From: Caldicellulosiruptor naganoensis
GTDB taxonomy: Bacteria > Bacillota > Thermoanaerobacteria > Caldicellulosiruptorales > Caldicellulosiruptoraceae
NCBI RefSeq assembly: GCF_026914285.1
Contig: NZ_CP113864.1
Span: forward strand, 212,582-276,581
DNA length: 64,000 nt
Reading direction: 5' to 3'
Shown: in pieces, positions 44,802 to 54,231 of the stretch
Layout of the letters: every line of letters begins with the position of its first letter
How positions within the stretch are numbered: position 1 is the stretch's first letter
The notes under the pieces: model-generated
Seen by the model: the letters and a program-made list of their open reading frames with translations, nothing else
Told to the model about the DNA's origin: nothing
Databases searched by the model: none
Translations under genes and position numbers: made by a program

Positions 44802-44878
44802 TGTACCTCACCTTGAAGATTTGCAGGTTATAAAGTCTATTATACACCAGTTACTAAAAAAATAAAAACAAAAAAACA

Positions 44879-44918
44879 AGAGGGCAGCTTAGAATACTGC
44901 AATTTTGAGCCGCCCTCT
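44879..44918 (-). terminator. Terminator after the FmdB-like gene
   Basis: AGAGGGC (44879-44885) pairs with GCCCTCT (44912-44918), followed on the minus strand by TTGTTTTTTTGTTTTT. Confidence 0.75.
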
Positions 44919-44920
44919 TA

Positions 44921-45139
44921 TTAAAACCCACAAGACCCACCACAACATCCGCTTGGGCATGAATATCCGCCACTGTCTGAACGCGAAGATGAGATTATAT
45001 TAACACTTTTGAAAACTGCCTCAAGCTCATGACTGTGGCAGTTTGGACATTCAATCTCTTTGTTTTCCCTCTCTTTAATAGAAGCTCTGATATTGAACTC
45101 CTCACCGCACTCTTTGCACCTCAAATCATAAAATGGCAT
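44921..45139 (-). CDS. FmdB-type zinc-ribbon protein
   Basis: A 72-residue protein starting MPFYDLRCKECGEEF, with two CxxC pairs (CKEC, CPNC) forming a zinc ribbon and a Gly/Cys-rich tail (CPSGCCGGSCGF). It matches the FmdB/CxxC_CxxC_SSSS putative regulatory family, whose function is poorly known. ATG 45139 follows AAGGAGTG; a longer frame to 45244 adds a spurious hydrophobic segment. Confidence 0.85.
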   Translation of the reverse strand: MPFYDLRCKECGEEFNIRASIKERENKEIECPNCHSHELEAVFKSVNIISSSRSDSGGYSCPSGCCGGSCGF

Positions 45140-45315
45140 ACCCACCACTCCTTTTATTTTGTTTGCTAAATATATTATAGCTTCTAATACAGCAAAGGTC
45201 AATATACATATTAGGGGTATAAGGTAATATTTCTTCATAAACAATCAAATTTATAAAAGGTCCACAGATAGATAGTAGAATAACAAATAATAACCAAGTA
45301 TTCATATATAAATAC

Positions 45316-45364
45316 TTGACATTAACATTAAATTGTTTTATAATTGAAAATGAAAATCAATTTC
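45316..45364 (+). promoter_or_regulatory. Promoter and Fur box of the FTR1 gene
   Basis: TTGACA (45316-45321) and TATAAT (45339-45344) are consensus with a 17-base spacer. Immediately downstream, GAAAATGAAAATCAATTTC (45346-45364) matches 15 of 19 positions of the Fur consensus by eye. Iron-loaded Fur would block transcription, consistent with an iron permease. Confidence 0.8.
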
Positions 45365-45389
45365 AAAAACAAAGAAAGGAGTTTTTGGT

Positions 45390-46108
45390 ATGGTTCAGGG
45401 ATTTGTAATTGCTTTTAGAGAGGTTTTTGAGATAATTCTTGTAGTTGCTGTGATGATTGGGGTTATTCAAAAGCTTAACCAAAAGGATTTGCTAAAAAGT
45501 TTGAATATTGGACTGGCATTAGGGATTGTTTTGAGTGCATTGCTTGGTATTATTGTATTTGACTTTTATGAGAGCTTGGAAGAGTCCTTTGAGGGAATTG
45601 AGATAGCATTAAAAGCTTTACTGGTGATTCTAATTACATGGTTTTTAGCTTTAGCTATTAAATATCAGAAAAGGGATTTAAACAGCAGACTTATGAAAAG
45701 GTTATTAATTTCCAAAAATATTCATATGGAATTTTTCTCCTATCTCTTGTAAATGTTCTGCGAGAAGGAGCGGAACTGGTAATATTTTCGTTGGCTTCAT
45801 TTTCCAAGGATAAATCCTTAACTTTATTCTACGGGATTGGTCTGGGGATATTTGCAGCTGTACTTTTGGGCTACTTTGTGTTTAAGCTTTCTAATAGAAT
45901 TAATATAAGACTCTTTTTCATTGCCACAACATTAATTTTGGTGATTGTTTCGTCTGAGGTTTTAAAAGACTTGGTTGAAGAGATTCTTAAAGAAGGGTTA
46001 AAAACTCAGAATGATGTTATTCCTACTGCTTTGAGCTTTGGATATATTTTGATATTCTTAGTCCTGATGATAAGGTCAAATATCATTTCAAAGCAGAAAA
46101 CAGAATAA
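45390..46108 (+). pseudogene. FTR1-family iron permease (EfeU-like), frameshifted
   Basis: Two frames join into a membrane protein of about 240 residues with about seven helices. The two FTR1 iron motifs are FREVFE near residue 9 (a variant of REGLE) and LREGAE near 124. The frame breaks near 45712-45716 in a run of five A; one more A gives SKKYSYGIFLLSLVNVLREG. A Fur box and consensus promoter precede it and AAAGGAG precedes ATG 45390. EfeO and EfeB partners are absent. Iron uptake is the expected role. Confidence 0.85.
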
Positions 46109-46197
46109 AGGTTAAATCTTGTAATATTTCCCCCGCAAAAAAAATATATTTTTACTGACAAGTCCATTTGAAATTGCATAGGGGGAAAGATGTTTTG

Positions 46198-47674
46198 ATG
46201 GATGCTGATATCTACAGAGAAATAGCAAAGAGGACAAACGGTGACATTTACATTGGTGTGGTTGGACCTGTCAGAACAGGAAAGTCAACCTTCATAAAAA
46301 GATTCATGGACCTTTTTGTAATTCCCAACATTGAAGATGAGTATAAAAAAGAGAGAACAAAGGATGAACTACCGCAAAGTGCGCAGGGCAAAACCATAAT
46401 AACAACAGAGCCCAAGTTTGTGCCTAATGAAGCTGTTGAAGTTTTGTTATCAAGTGGTGCACGACTTAAGGTACGTCTTGTTGACTGTGTCGGGTACCTT
46501 GTTGAAGGTGCAATGGGGCACTTAGAAGAAAACCATCCGCGCATGGTTAACAACACCGTGGTTTGAAAAACCAATCCCGTTTGAAGAGGCAGCAGAGATT
46601 GGCACTAAAAAGGTCATCCAGGACCACTCAACAATTGGAATTGTGGTTACAACAGATGGCACGATTACTGAGATACCGCGAGAAAACTACATAAAGGCAG
46701 AAGAGAGAGTGATTGAAGAATTAAAACAAATCAACAAACCATTTGTGATTGTTCTCAACACCGCAAAACCCTACTCACCCGACACACAGGAGCTCAAAAA
46801 AGATCTTGAAGAGAAGTACAAAATGCCAGTTTTAATTGTTAACTGTCTTCAGATGCAGATTGAGGATGTAAAGAGGATTTTAGAGACAGTGCTGTTTGAG
46901 TTTCCTATTGTTGAAGTAAAGATTAACATGCCCAGATGGTTTGACGAGCTGGAAGATGGGTCGTGGCTCAAAAAAGAGGTTTATGAAAAGATAAAGGACT
47001 ATGCAGAAAAGCTTGACAAAATCAGAGATATAACAGACCAGCTTGAGATTTTGAAACAACATCCCCAGATTGACAGGTGTGAGGTTGTAGGAATAAATTT
47101 GGGAGAAGGGAAGAGCGAGCTTTCAATTTATTTCAAAGAAGGGCTTTTGTTCAAGATTATAGAAGAGGCAACCGGGTTTGAAATAAAAGGTGAACATCAT
47201 CTTGTAAGACTTCTTTGCGCTCTTTCGCAAATAAAGAGGGAGTATGAAAAGCTAAAAGATGCGCTAAATAGCGCAAAAGAGAAGGGATACGGTATTGTTG
47301 CACCTGCTTTAGATGAGCTCAAGCTTGAAACACCCGAAATAGTAAAAAGAGGGAACAGTTTTGGTGTAAGACTCAAGGCTTCTGCACCATCTTTGCACAT
47401 CATAAGAGTTGAAGTTGAGACAGAGGTGTCACCAATTGTTGGAACAGAGAAACAGAGCGAAGAACCTGTGAACTTTTTGATGAAAGAGTTTGAAGACGAC
47501 CCAAAAAAGATTTGGGAGTCAAACATATTTGGAAAATTGCTTCACGAACTTGTAAAAGAAGGACTTCAAAATAAGCTTCTAAGGGTACCAGAAGAGAGCC
47601 AAGAAAAGCTCAGAGAGACTTTGCAGAGGATTATAAACGAAGGAAGTGGAGGATTTATTCTCATAATCCTTTAA
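46198..47674 (+). pseudogene. spoIVA: Stage IV sporulation protein A, frameshifted
   Basis: Two frames give a near-complete SpoIVA of about 490 residues, the ATPase that polymerises as the spore-coat base layer on the forespore. Walker A is GVVGPVRTGKSTFIK near residues 22-36. The frame breaks near 46548-46556: HPRMVN should continue TPWFEKPIPFEEAAEIGT, which needs one base fewer. Start ATG 46198 has GGGGGAAAG 9 bases upstream. The rest, to VPEESQEKLRETLQRIINEGSGG, is intact. Its conservation elsewhere argues for a sequence error. Confidence 0.9.
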
Positions 47675-47677
47675 AAC

Positions 47678-47712
47678 AAAAAGGTCCAAACGCTATGTCT
47701 GGACCTTTTTGT
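47678..47712. terminator. Bidirectional terminator
   Basis: AAAAAGGTCC (47678-47687) pairs with GGACCTTTTT (47701-47710). It lies between spoIVA and the convergent glycosidase gene. Confidence 0.88.
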
Positions 47713-47715
47713 GTT

Positions 47716-50355
47716 TTAATGCCCTCTTGCAAGGTAAATGTAGCCTTTCTCAACATCACATGCGAGGTTTACACTTTTTGCATTTGATTTTGCAAGCAGA
47801 TTATTTGATGATGCATAGCCGATGTAAAGAGTATCGTATCTTTCTACACGGGTGTAGTCACTTGTGGTGCAGATGATCATTGAAGGTGCTTTTCTTGATT
47901 TTAAAAGCCTTATGAGTATATCCTTTTCACGTTGTCTGAGGCTTTCAAAGGGAATGTCCAAAACAACAATCAGCGGTTTTTTCTCAGCTGATAGATTTTT
48001 AATCCTGATCCACTGATAGAACGAAAAGTCCAAAATTGAACCGCTTTTGGTTCTTAAAAATACTATATTGAACTTTTCATTCTTTTCGTATGGTGGATTG
48101 TCCTTTTCAAGACTGTAGCATTTCAAATAGCTGCCAATGTTTGATTCTATTTTTTTCTTGATCTCACTTGGCAGATTTTCAAAACTCTTTGTCAGAAAGA
48201 TAACAGATGTCTTTGAAAGCTTCTCATCAAACTTTGCAACATACTGGTTTATATTTTCAACAGGAGGTAAATTTACAACGTTACCTTTCAGATTGTCAAT
48301 CCAGATATAACCTTGTGTTTTTTGGGGGATGATCAAAATATACACTAAAGTTTTGTAACTCTCTACATTCAAGGAATAGCTTTTGAAATTGTCGCTTTTG
48401 ATCTGAGGTATTTCAACCTCTTTTTGCGTGCCATTTAGCATTTTAAAGCCAAGGTAGACTTTGACATTATTTGCGCAAATGTCAAATGAAATTTTGCTTA
48501 TATTTGTAAGGTCAACAGGAGTTTTAAAATTGAGCTTAAAGCTTTTGCCTTTTGTTGATGAGACGCTGAAGTATATCTTGTTTGAATATTTTCCCTGTGT
48601 CTTGTTCTTAGATGAAAGAAACATCGAAACACCTTTTGGCCAGCTCAAGGCAAGGTAATCAAACGACCTAAGAAGCTGTAAAGTCTCACCTATTCCAACG
48701 GGTATACTGCATTTTAAATCTTTGTAAGTAAATGTTACAAAGCCTCGGAAGTTAGATTTTGCTATGAAAGTCCCATCTTTGAACTCAAAAGCAGGATTTT
48801 CTTCTGCTTGAACTTTTCTTGGGTCTATCTCTTTAAAGTGGCCAAGCTTATCTTTTATATAAAACCTTAGCTTGGCAGACTCACCGGGCAAAAGATAAAG
48901 CAGCTTTTTGCTTGTGGTCAAAATCTCTGGCTTGTACACCGAAATCCTTTTTTGTGCAAAAGCTTTCTGGTACACATCTTCATACACACAAGATATTGTA
49001 ACAACACCGTCTTTGTAAGGCATAAATAAACCATCTTTTATGTCTATCTCATAAGCATCCTGGTACACCTTCAAATACACAGCATCATATGTGATTGTGT
49101 TGTAAAATCTGTCCTTTGCATATACCTTTATAGGATACTCTTCGCCTGCAAAGACCTTGTCAGGACAGTCTATATAAAATGTGGAAATTTTATCATCTCT
49201 GTATTTGTAAAAAGCTGCTATTGAATCAAAGACTTTTCTGGTCTCACCTGTGTTGTAAAAGGCTTTGAGGTTTCCATCATTGTCCTTTGCAATAAGCTGT
49301 GTAGAATACCCACCATCAAGGTTTATGGCTGTCCACACGCCAATTGACTGCAAGAACCTTGCAAGCTCACCCTGTGAAAGACCGATACTCTTCCCATTTC
49401 GCCCATCAACCGCAACAAGATAGAGGTATCGACCAATTTTGTCAATGCCAATAGCAGAGCGCGGATGCCTCCCTAGAATCTCATGAGTAAAAGTTGGTAT
49501 TTTGCCGTCTTTTATCAAGAAGGTATTACCAGATGCCGCAGCTTTTATTTTCTCAAGTGGAATGGAAAGGTCTATCTTTAGACTTACTTTGTCGCCCACT
49601 TTGAAGTTTGCTTTCAGGTTTTTTGCATAGTTTCCTGTTGCAGCCAAAAGATATTCATCTTTATCTAAGGCCACAGCTGGAGCTTCTTCTCTGATATCTT
49701 TGATGATGCCATCTTTTATGATGAGTTCCACAATTCCCTTGTATTTGTTTCCGATGGTTTTTCGAACATAGTCGCCTGTGAACAAAATAGGGTATGTCAA
49801 ATCGCCTGTGAACTTGTTTATATGTGCAATCTTGAATTCATAGCCAGAATCCACATTTACAAGCTTGTATGAAAGACCATTTATATAGTCAAAAAGAATT
49901 TCATTCGAGTTTGTGGACACAAAGGCCGGGAAGGTATTTTGCTTGCTATTTGGCGAAGACAGAATCTTGCCACCTGACACAGAAATTCCAATTGGCCAGA
50001 TTTTATTGTAGTCTGTCTTGGTGTTTGTGTAAAAGAAGTTTGCGTTTATTGCAGCAACAGGGTTTTTGTCGATTTGGTTGTAGACCATATTATAGACAAA
50101 ATCACCGGTGTTTGCAACGCTGGCTCTCAGCACGTCAAAGTCAAACCCGCCATCTATAAGGTCAAGCTTTATGCAGTTTATATCCACAAATCCCTCATCT
50201 GTCAAAAGTTCATACTTTTCATAGTACGTGCGAGGAGCAATCTGCTGTGTTGTTTTAAATCTCAAGATTTCTGTGTACGGCTTTGCAAATGCTGATAGAA
50301 CGAGAGACAAAATTGTCGCACATGAGACAAAGCTTAAAAACCTTTTCATCTTCAC
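47716..50355 (-). CDS. Secreted phosphodiester glycosidase (NAGPA domain) protein
   Basis: An 879-residue protein with a signal peptide (MKMKRFLSFVSCATILSL, cleavage near residue 25). The NAGPA/DUF2233 phosphodiester glycosidase domain covers about 85-390: VAAINANFF, GRHPRSAIGIDK near 295, LVAVDGRN and TAINLDGGYSTQL near 341. The rest looks like beta-sandwich domains (about 400-720) and an alpha/beta C-terminal part. Related bacterial proteins act on cell-wall or exopolysaccharide phosphodiesters; the substrate is unknown. The start is GTG 50355 or ATG 50349 after GGAGG. Confidence 0.85.
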   Translation of the reverse strand: MKMKRFLSFVSCATILSLVLSAFAKPYTEILRFKTTQQIAPRTYYEKYELLTDEGFVDINCIKLDLIDGGFDFDVLRASVANTGDFVYNMVYNQIDKNPVAAINANFFYTNTKTDYNKIWPIGISVSGGKILSSPNSKQNTFPAFVSTNSNEILFDYINGLSYKLVNVDSGYEFKIAHINKFTGDLTYPILFTGDYVRKTIGNKYKGIVELIIKDGIIKDIREEAPAVALDKDEYLLAATGNYAKNLKANFKVGDKVSLKIDLSIPLEKIKAAASGNTFLIKDGKIPTFTHEILGRHPRSAIGIDKIGRYLYLVAVDGRNGKSIGLSQGELARFLQSIGVWTAINLDGGYSTQLIAKDNDGNLKAFYNTGETRKVFDSIAAFYKYRDDKISTFYIDCPDKVFAGEEYPIKVYAKDRFYNTITYDAVYLKVYQDAYEIDIKDGLFMPYKDGVVTISCVYEDVYQKAFAQKRISVYKPEILTTSKKLLYLLPGESAKLRFYIKDKLGHFKEIDPRKVQAEENPAFEFKDGTFIAKSNFRGFVTFTYKDLKCSIPVGIGETLQLLRSFDYLALSWPKGVSMFLSSKNKTQGKYSNKIYFSVSSTKGKSFKLNFKTPVDLTNISKISFDICANNVKVYLGFKMLNGTQKEVEIPQIKSDNFKSYSLNVESYKTLVYILIIPQKTQGYIWIDNLKGNVVNLPPVENINQYVAKFDEKLSKTSVIFLTKSFENLPSEIKKKIESNIGSYLKCYSLEKDNPPYEKNEKFNIVFLRTKSGSILDFSFYQWIRIKNLSAEKKPLIVVLDIPFESLRQREKDILIRLLKSRKAPSMIICTTSDYTRVERYDTLYIGYASSNNLLAKSNAKSVNLACDVEKGYIYLARGH

Positions 50356-50394
50356 GCTTGCCTCCAGTCTTTTGTCATGGAAAATTGCAAAAGT

Positions 50395-51102
50395 TTAGTC
50401 TTTCAACCCCCATATGTTTCTCTTTATAGCATTGAAGACCAAATCTTTGGTTGCAGGGTGAAATTGTTTTAAGCTTTTTACAAACTCTTTCATTCTTTGC
50501 CTGTTAGTTTTTCCATTTGCAGGGCATGGGTTTGTTATTACAGGAAGATCGAGCTTTTTTGCAGCAGATCTCAAGTCATGCTCTTTCAAATAAATCATGG
50601 GTCGAATTATTGTTACCTGGGTTCTGTCAAGGTATGTCTTTGGCGAAAAACAGTATATTCTTCCTTCAAAAAATAGGCTCAGGAAAAATGTTTCAACCAC
50701 GTCATCTAAGTGATGTCCGAGCGCAACCTTGTTACAACCAAGACTTTTTGCAGTGGAGTTAAGTATTCCACGGCGAAGGTTTGCACAAAGCGAGCAAGGG
50801 TTTTCTTCCTTTCTGATGTCAAACACAATCTGTTTTATTTGCGATGGCACAAGATGAAATTCAACATCTATTTTATCACAAAATTCTTTGATTGGCAAAA
50901 AATCCATTCCTTCAAATCCCATGTCGATTGTGATAGCAACAACATCAAACTTTTTGGGGTAAAATCTTCTCATAAAGCTCAAAGTGTAGAGCATGGTAAG
51001 GCTATCTTTTCCGGCAGACACACCAACCGCAACTTTATCGCCATCTTCTATCATCTCAAAATCTTCTACCGCTTTTCTGACTCTGCTAAAGATATGCTGC
51101 AT
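50395..51102 (-). CDS. TtcA-like tRNA thiolation ATP-pyrophosphatase
   Basis: A 235-residue PP-loop protein with GVSAGKDSLTM near residues 26-36, the CxxC pair ENPCSLCANLRRG near 97-109 and a third Cys in ITNPCPANGK near 190-199. This layout is that of TtcA, a [4Fe-4S] enzyme that 2-thiolates C32 of tRNA. Members in Firmicutes may have other targets. ATG 51102 has no strong ribosome site. It lies next to a tRNA cluster, which may be coincidence. Confidence 0.83.
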   Translation of the reverse strand: MQHIFSRVRKAVEDFEMIEDGDKVAVGVSAGKDSLTMLYTLSFMRRFYPKKFDVVAITIDMGFEGMDFLPIKEFCDKIDVEFHLVPSQIKQIVFDIRKEENPCSLCANLRRGILNSTAKSLGCNKVALGHHLDDVVETFFLSLFFEGRIYCFSPKTYLDRTQVTIIRPMIYLKEHDLRSAAKKLDLPVITNPCPANGKTNRQRMKEFVKSLKQFHPATKDLVFNAIKRNIWGLKD

Positions 51103-51211
51103 TTTCTATATTCCCCCAAATACTATTATTTTGATTTACATTGTAGGCATTATTAATTATACCATGCATAACAGAGAACAAAGAAGTTAAAAATTTCCTG
51201 TGTTTAACCTC

Positions 51212-51240
51212 TTGACGAAAACAAAAAATGATGTTATCAT
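51212..51240 (+). promoter_or_regulatory. Promoter of the tRNA cluster
   Basis: TTGACG (51212-51217) and TATCAT (51235-51240) with a 17-base spacer, ending 14 bases before the first tRNA. No promoter is evident between the following tRNAs, so all five may be one transcript. Confidence 0.75.
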
Positions 51241-51254
51241 ATATATGCTGATGG

Positions 51255-51331
51255 CGGGGTGTAGCTCAGCTTGGTAGAGCACGTGGTTTGGGACCATGGG
51301 GCCGGAGGTTCAAGTCCTCTCACCCCGACCA
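51255..51331 (+). tRNA. tRNA-Pro (anticodon TGG)
   Basis: Acceptor CGGGGTG pairs with CACCCCG. The anticodon loop TTTGGGA has TGG at 51289-51291. The T arm is GGTTCAAGTCC and CCA is encoded at 51329-51331. Confidence 0.95.
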
Positions 51332-51418
51332 TGAGAAGTAAATGGGTATTGACAAGAAAAAGTAGTGTGTGCTAAAATACAAAAGCGTCGGCTTTGAAGT
51401 TGTTTGGAAGTTAAAGAT

Positions 51419-51503
51419 GGAGGGGTACCCAAGTGGTCAAAGGGGGCAGACTGTAAATCTGTTGCCGCAGGCTTCGTTGGTTCGAATCCAACCCCCTCCA
51501 CCA
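51419..51503 (+). tRNA. tRNA-Tyr (anticodon GTA)
   Basis: Acceptor GGAGGGG pairs with CCCCTCC. The anticodon GTA is at 51453-51455. The long variable arm is expected for a class II tyrosine tRNA, and CCA is encoded. Confidence 0.95.
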
Positions 51504-51520
51504 TCATGAGAAAAAATGGT

Positions 51521-51596
51521 GCTGGCGTAGCTCAATCGGTAGAGCAGCCGACTTGTAATCGGCAGGTTGCGGGTTCGAGTCCCATCGCCAGCTCCA
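51521..51596 (+). tRNA. tRNA-Thr (anticodon TGT)
   Basis: Acceptor GCTGGCG pairs with CGCCAGC. The anticodon TGT is at 51554-51556 in the loop CTTGTAA. The T arm is GGGTTCGAGTCCC and CCA is encoded. Confidence 0.95.
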
Positions 51597-51624
51597 TTTA
51601 ATTTAATAAAGCTAAATAACAGGT

Positions 51625-51700
<76 letters not shown>

Positions 51701-51709
51701 TTTAAATGC

Positions 51710-51786
<77 letters not shown>

Positions 51787-51963
51787 TTTGTTTTTGAGGC
51801 TGTATTTTCAAGGGTTACAGGATTGAAACAAAAATTGGAAATGATATCTTAAATAGCAAATCCGATGGAAAATTTAAATCAACGGACTTAAACATTACTA
51901 TTGGACTAAAAAATGGCAAGCCATAGCCACCAATCGCAAAAAAATGCGAGAGGTGGTTTTATT

Positions 51964-52192
51964 ATGCCAAAAAGAAGCATTGTTAAACTGGATTGGCAAG
52001 AAGCAATGCAGCAGTTTTTGTTTTACAAGCGTGCTGAAGGGAGAAGCGAAAGAACGCTTAGCGACTATAAATACCACATAACACACTTTTTTGACCTTTA
52101 CCCTAACTGTTTTCATGACGAACAGCAACTCAAAAAATGTTTGTATGAATATCTTTCCCAGCCTATCAAACCAGCAACATACAATTTGAGGT
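51964..52192 (+). pseudogene. Tyrosine recombinase/integrase N-terminal stub
   Basis: From ATG 51964 (GAGAGGTGG upstream) the product resembles the SAM-like N-terminal core-binding domain of phage integrases: WQEAMQQFLFYKRAEGRSER and TLSDYKYHITHFFDLYP, ending PATYNLR exactly where the ISL3 element begins at 52193. The catalytic domain is missing; I found no continuation after the IS. Its position 180 bp past a tRNA-Arg gene fits an integrated element that used the tRNA cluster. Confidence 0.7.
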
Positions 52193-53679
52193 GGCTCTAT
52201 AATAAATATTGGGGTGGTAAGAAAAGAAAAAATATAGCACTTATTCTGAATGCCTGCTATAATTAAAATTGTTTTTAGGTATAAAAAAAAACACACAAAA
52301 GAAAGGAGGCATCCAGAATAAGTGCTTAATCATAATTATATCACAGAACTTTTGAAATCAAAAGATATCATTCTCCACCAAGTAGTAGAAAGCGAAAATG
52401 AAGTAGAACTCCATATAAGTCAGGCGCAAAAACCTCACAAGTGTCCTAAATGTGGCAGTATCACAAGCAAGATACATGATTATCGTGTCCAAAGAGTAAA
52501 GGACATACCAATAATGGGTAAGAGAACATATTTAGTTTTAAGGAAGCGGAGATATGTTTGCAAAGAATGTGGAAAGAAATTTTTTGAACACATAAATTTT
52601 TTGGGCAAGCGTCAAAGAATGACAAATAGATTAGCAGCATACATTATAAGTCAGCTTAAGTAGCTTGAGCAGTATGAAAGAGGTAGCAAGACAGACAAAT
52701 GTATCAGTTACCACAGTTATGAGGTTATTTGACAATGTAAATCCTACCAGGAAGATAGAGGATTTTTCTTCTGAGGCGATATGCATAGATGAATTCAAAG
52801 GAAATGCAGGTGGAGCTAAATATCAGTGTATAATTGTAGACCCTGTGAAAAAACAGATAGTAGAAATTTTAAGAGACAGAAGACAAGATGTTTTGATTGA
52901 ATATTTTAAGAGATTGAAGGATAGGGATAGAGTAAAGTATTTTGTATGTGATATGTGGAGACAATTTGTGGAGACAGCAAAAATATATTTTAAAAACGCG
53001 AAAATAGTAATAGACAAATTTCATTTTACAAGATATGTTTATTGGGCATTAGAAAATGTAAGGAAAAGAGTACAAAAGGAATTAGAAGATAATTTAAGGA
53101 AGTATTTTAAGAGAAGCAGGAAATTATTGTTAAAGTCTTATGAAGAACTTGCAGCAGAGCAAAGAGAAGAGTTAGAAGTGATGTTTTGGTACAGTAGAGA
53201 TTTAAGGAAAGCGCATAGACTCAAGGAAGAATTCAGGAAAGTTTTAGAAAGCAGTAATTCAGCAGAAGCAAAAGTTGAATTAAAAAAGTGGATAGAGGCG
53301 GCAGAGAGAAGTGGTCTTTGTGAATTTTGCAGATGCATAAAGGTTTTTAGGAACTGGTTTTCAGAGATAGTAAATTCTTTTGATGTTCCATATACAAATA
53401 GTGTAACAGAAGGTTTTAACAATAAGATAAAAGTTTTAAAGAGAAATGCATATGGGTATAGAAATTTTGAGAGATTTAGAAAGAGGATATTATATAGTTT
53501 GTGGTAGTTAGGATAAAGTAAAGAGAATAATTAAAACTCGCAAAAGTAGCGGGTAAAGGTAGGATTGAGTTTTTAAAATCGCTTACCTGTAATAGGCATA
53601 TATTACAATTAATGCTTGGTTGATAAAACTGAAAAAGGTGGGCATTCAGAATACCCACCCCAACTCTTGACAAAGAGCC
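52193..53679 (+). mobile_element. ISL3-family insertion sequence (about 1487 bp)
   Basis: The ends are imperfect inverted repeats: GGCTCT-N11-TGGGGTGG at 52193 and the same pattern on the other strand ending at 53679. A further TATTCTGAATGCC block is repeated near both ends. It carries one transposase. The expected 8-bp target duplication is not seen (TTTGAGGT on the left, ATTTATTT on the right), so one flank may have been rearranged. Confidence 0.8.
52322..53507 (+). pseudogene. ISL3-family transposase, frameshifted
   Basis: The N-terminal frame (52322-52663) has a zinc-binding domain CPKCGS ... CKECGKKF. The second frame has a helix-turn-helix (VARQTNVSVTTVMRLFD) and the DDE core: CIDEFKG, CDMWRQF and NSVTEGFNNKIK. 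Near 52655-52660 one extra A breaks the frame: ISQL should run on to SSLSSMKEVARQ. About 395 residues in total. No slippery sequence supports programmed frameshifting. Confidence 0.85.
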
Positions 53680-53719
53680 ATTTATTTTAGGTTGTTGAAT
53701 AAAAAATATTAACAATTAT

Positions 53720-53870
53720 ACATGTAATCTGCTACAATCGTATCCTCCATCTGCTAATACAATCTCACAGCCAAAGCCCCATGCCCTATACAAAAGTTCT
53801 TCTTGTTTTCAAGTCATGTTCATTTCCTCTGTTAAAATCCAAAAAAGCGGTATCACTTCTTCTTTGGCTG
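53720..53870 (-). pseudogene. Transposase scrap (DDE type)
   Basis: On the minus strand frames include AKEEVIPLFWILTEE and YRAWGFGCEIVLADGGYDCSRL, resembling the second-Asp region of IS4/IS5-type transposases (LADGGYD). No element ends are visible. The remaining bases to 54231 are very AT-rich and empty apart from the TATAAT before the next gene. Confidence 0.45.
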
Positions 53871-54231
53871 TACGCAAAAAATGTAATTTTTTTGAAATAA
53901 TTAGCTTAAAAATTTTTATTTTGTGCTTTAATGCTCATAAGTATATTTTTTTCTATTGTGTTTTATTAGATTTTTCCTAAATTAGAACTAAATATAAAAA
54001 CTTTCTTGTTACTATGTTTACTCTATATGGCTATTTCTGTTATTCAACAACCTCATCAGTAATTTTAAAACATTACAAACCATTTAATTAGTTTTCGTCT
54101 TAACTTCCGTTTATATTTTGCATATTAAACAAATTTAGTAACAAATATATGAAAAAATTCATCAATATTATATATTGTTTTTTTTTTTGGGATATAATCA
54201 AACAAAAATTGAGAAACGAGGAGTGAGGGGT

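Noticed and set aside
46540-46570. Genuine loss of spoIVA as evidence of a non-sporulating strain
   Set aside because: A single-base change restores the frame and similar indels affect many genes here, so the break is not reliable evidence.
52640-52690. Programmed frameshift in the ISL3 transposase
   Set aside because: There is no slippery heptamer or downstream structure, and the indel looks like those elsewhere in the window.
52193-53692. TTTGAGGT / TTTTAGGT as the ISL3 target duplication
   Set aside because: The right copy lies five bases beyond the IS end and has a mismatch.
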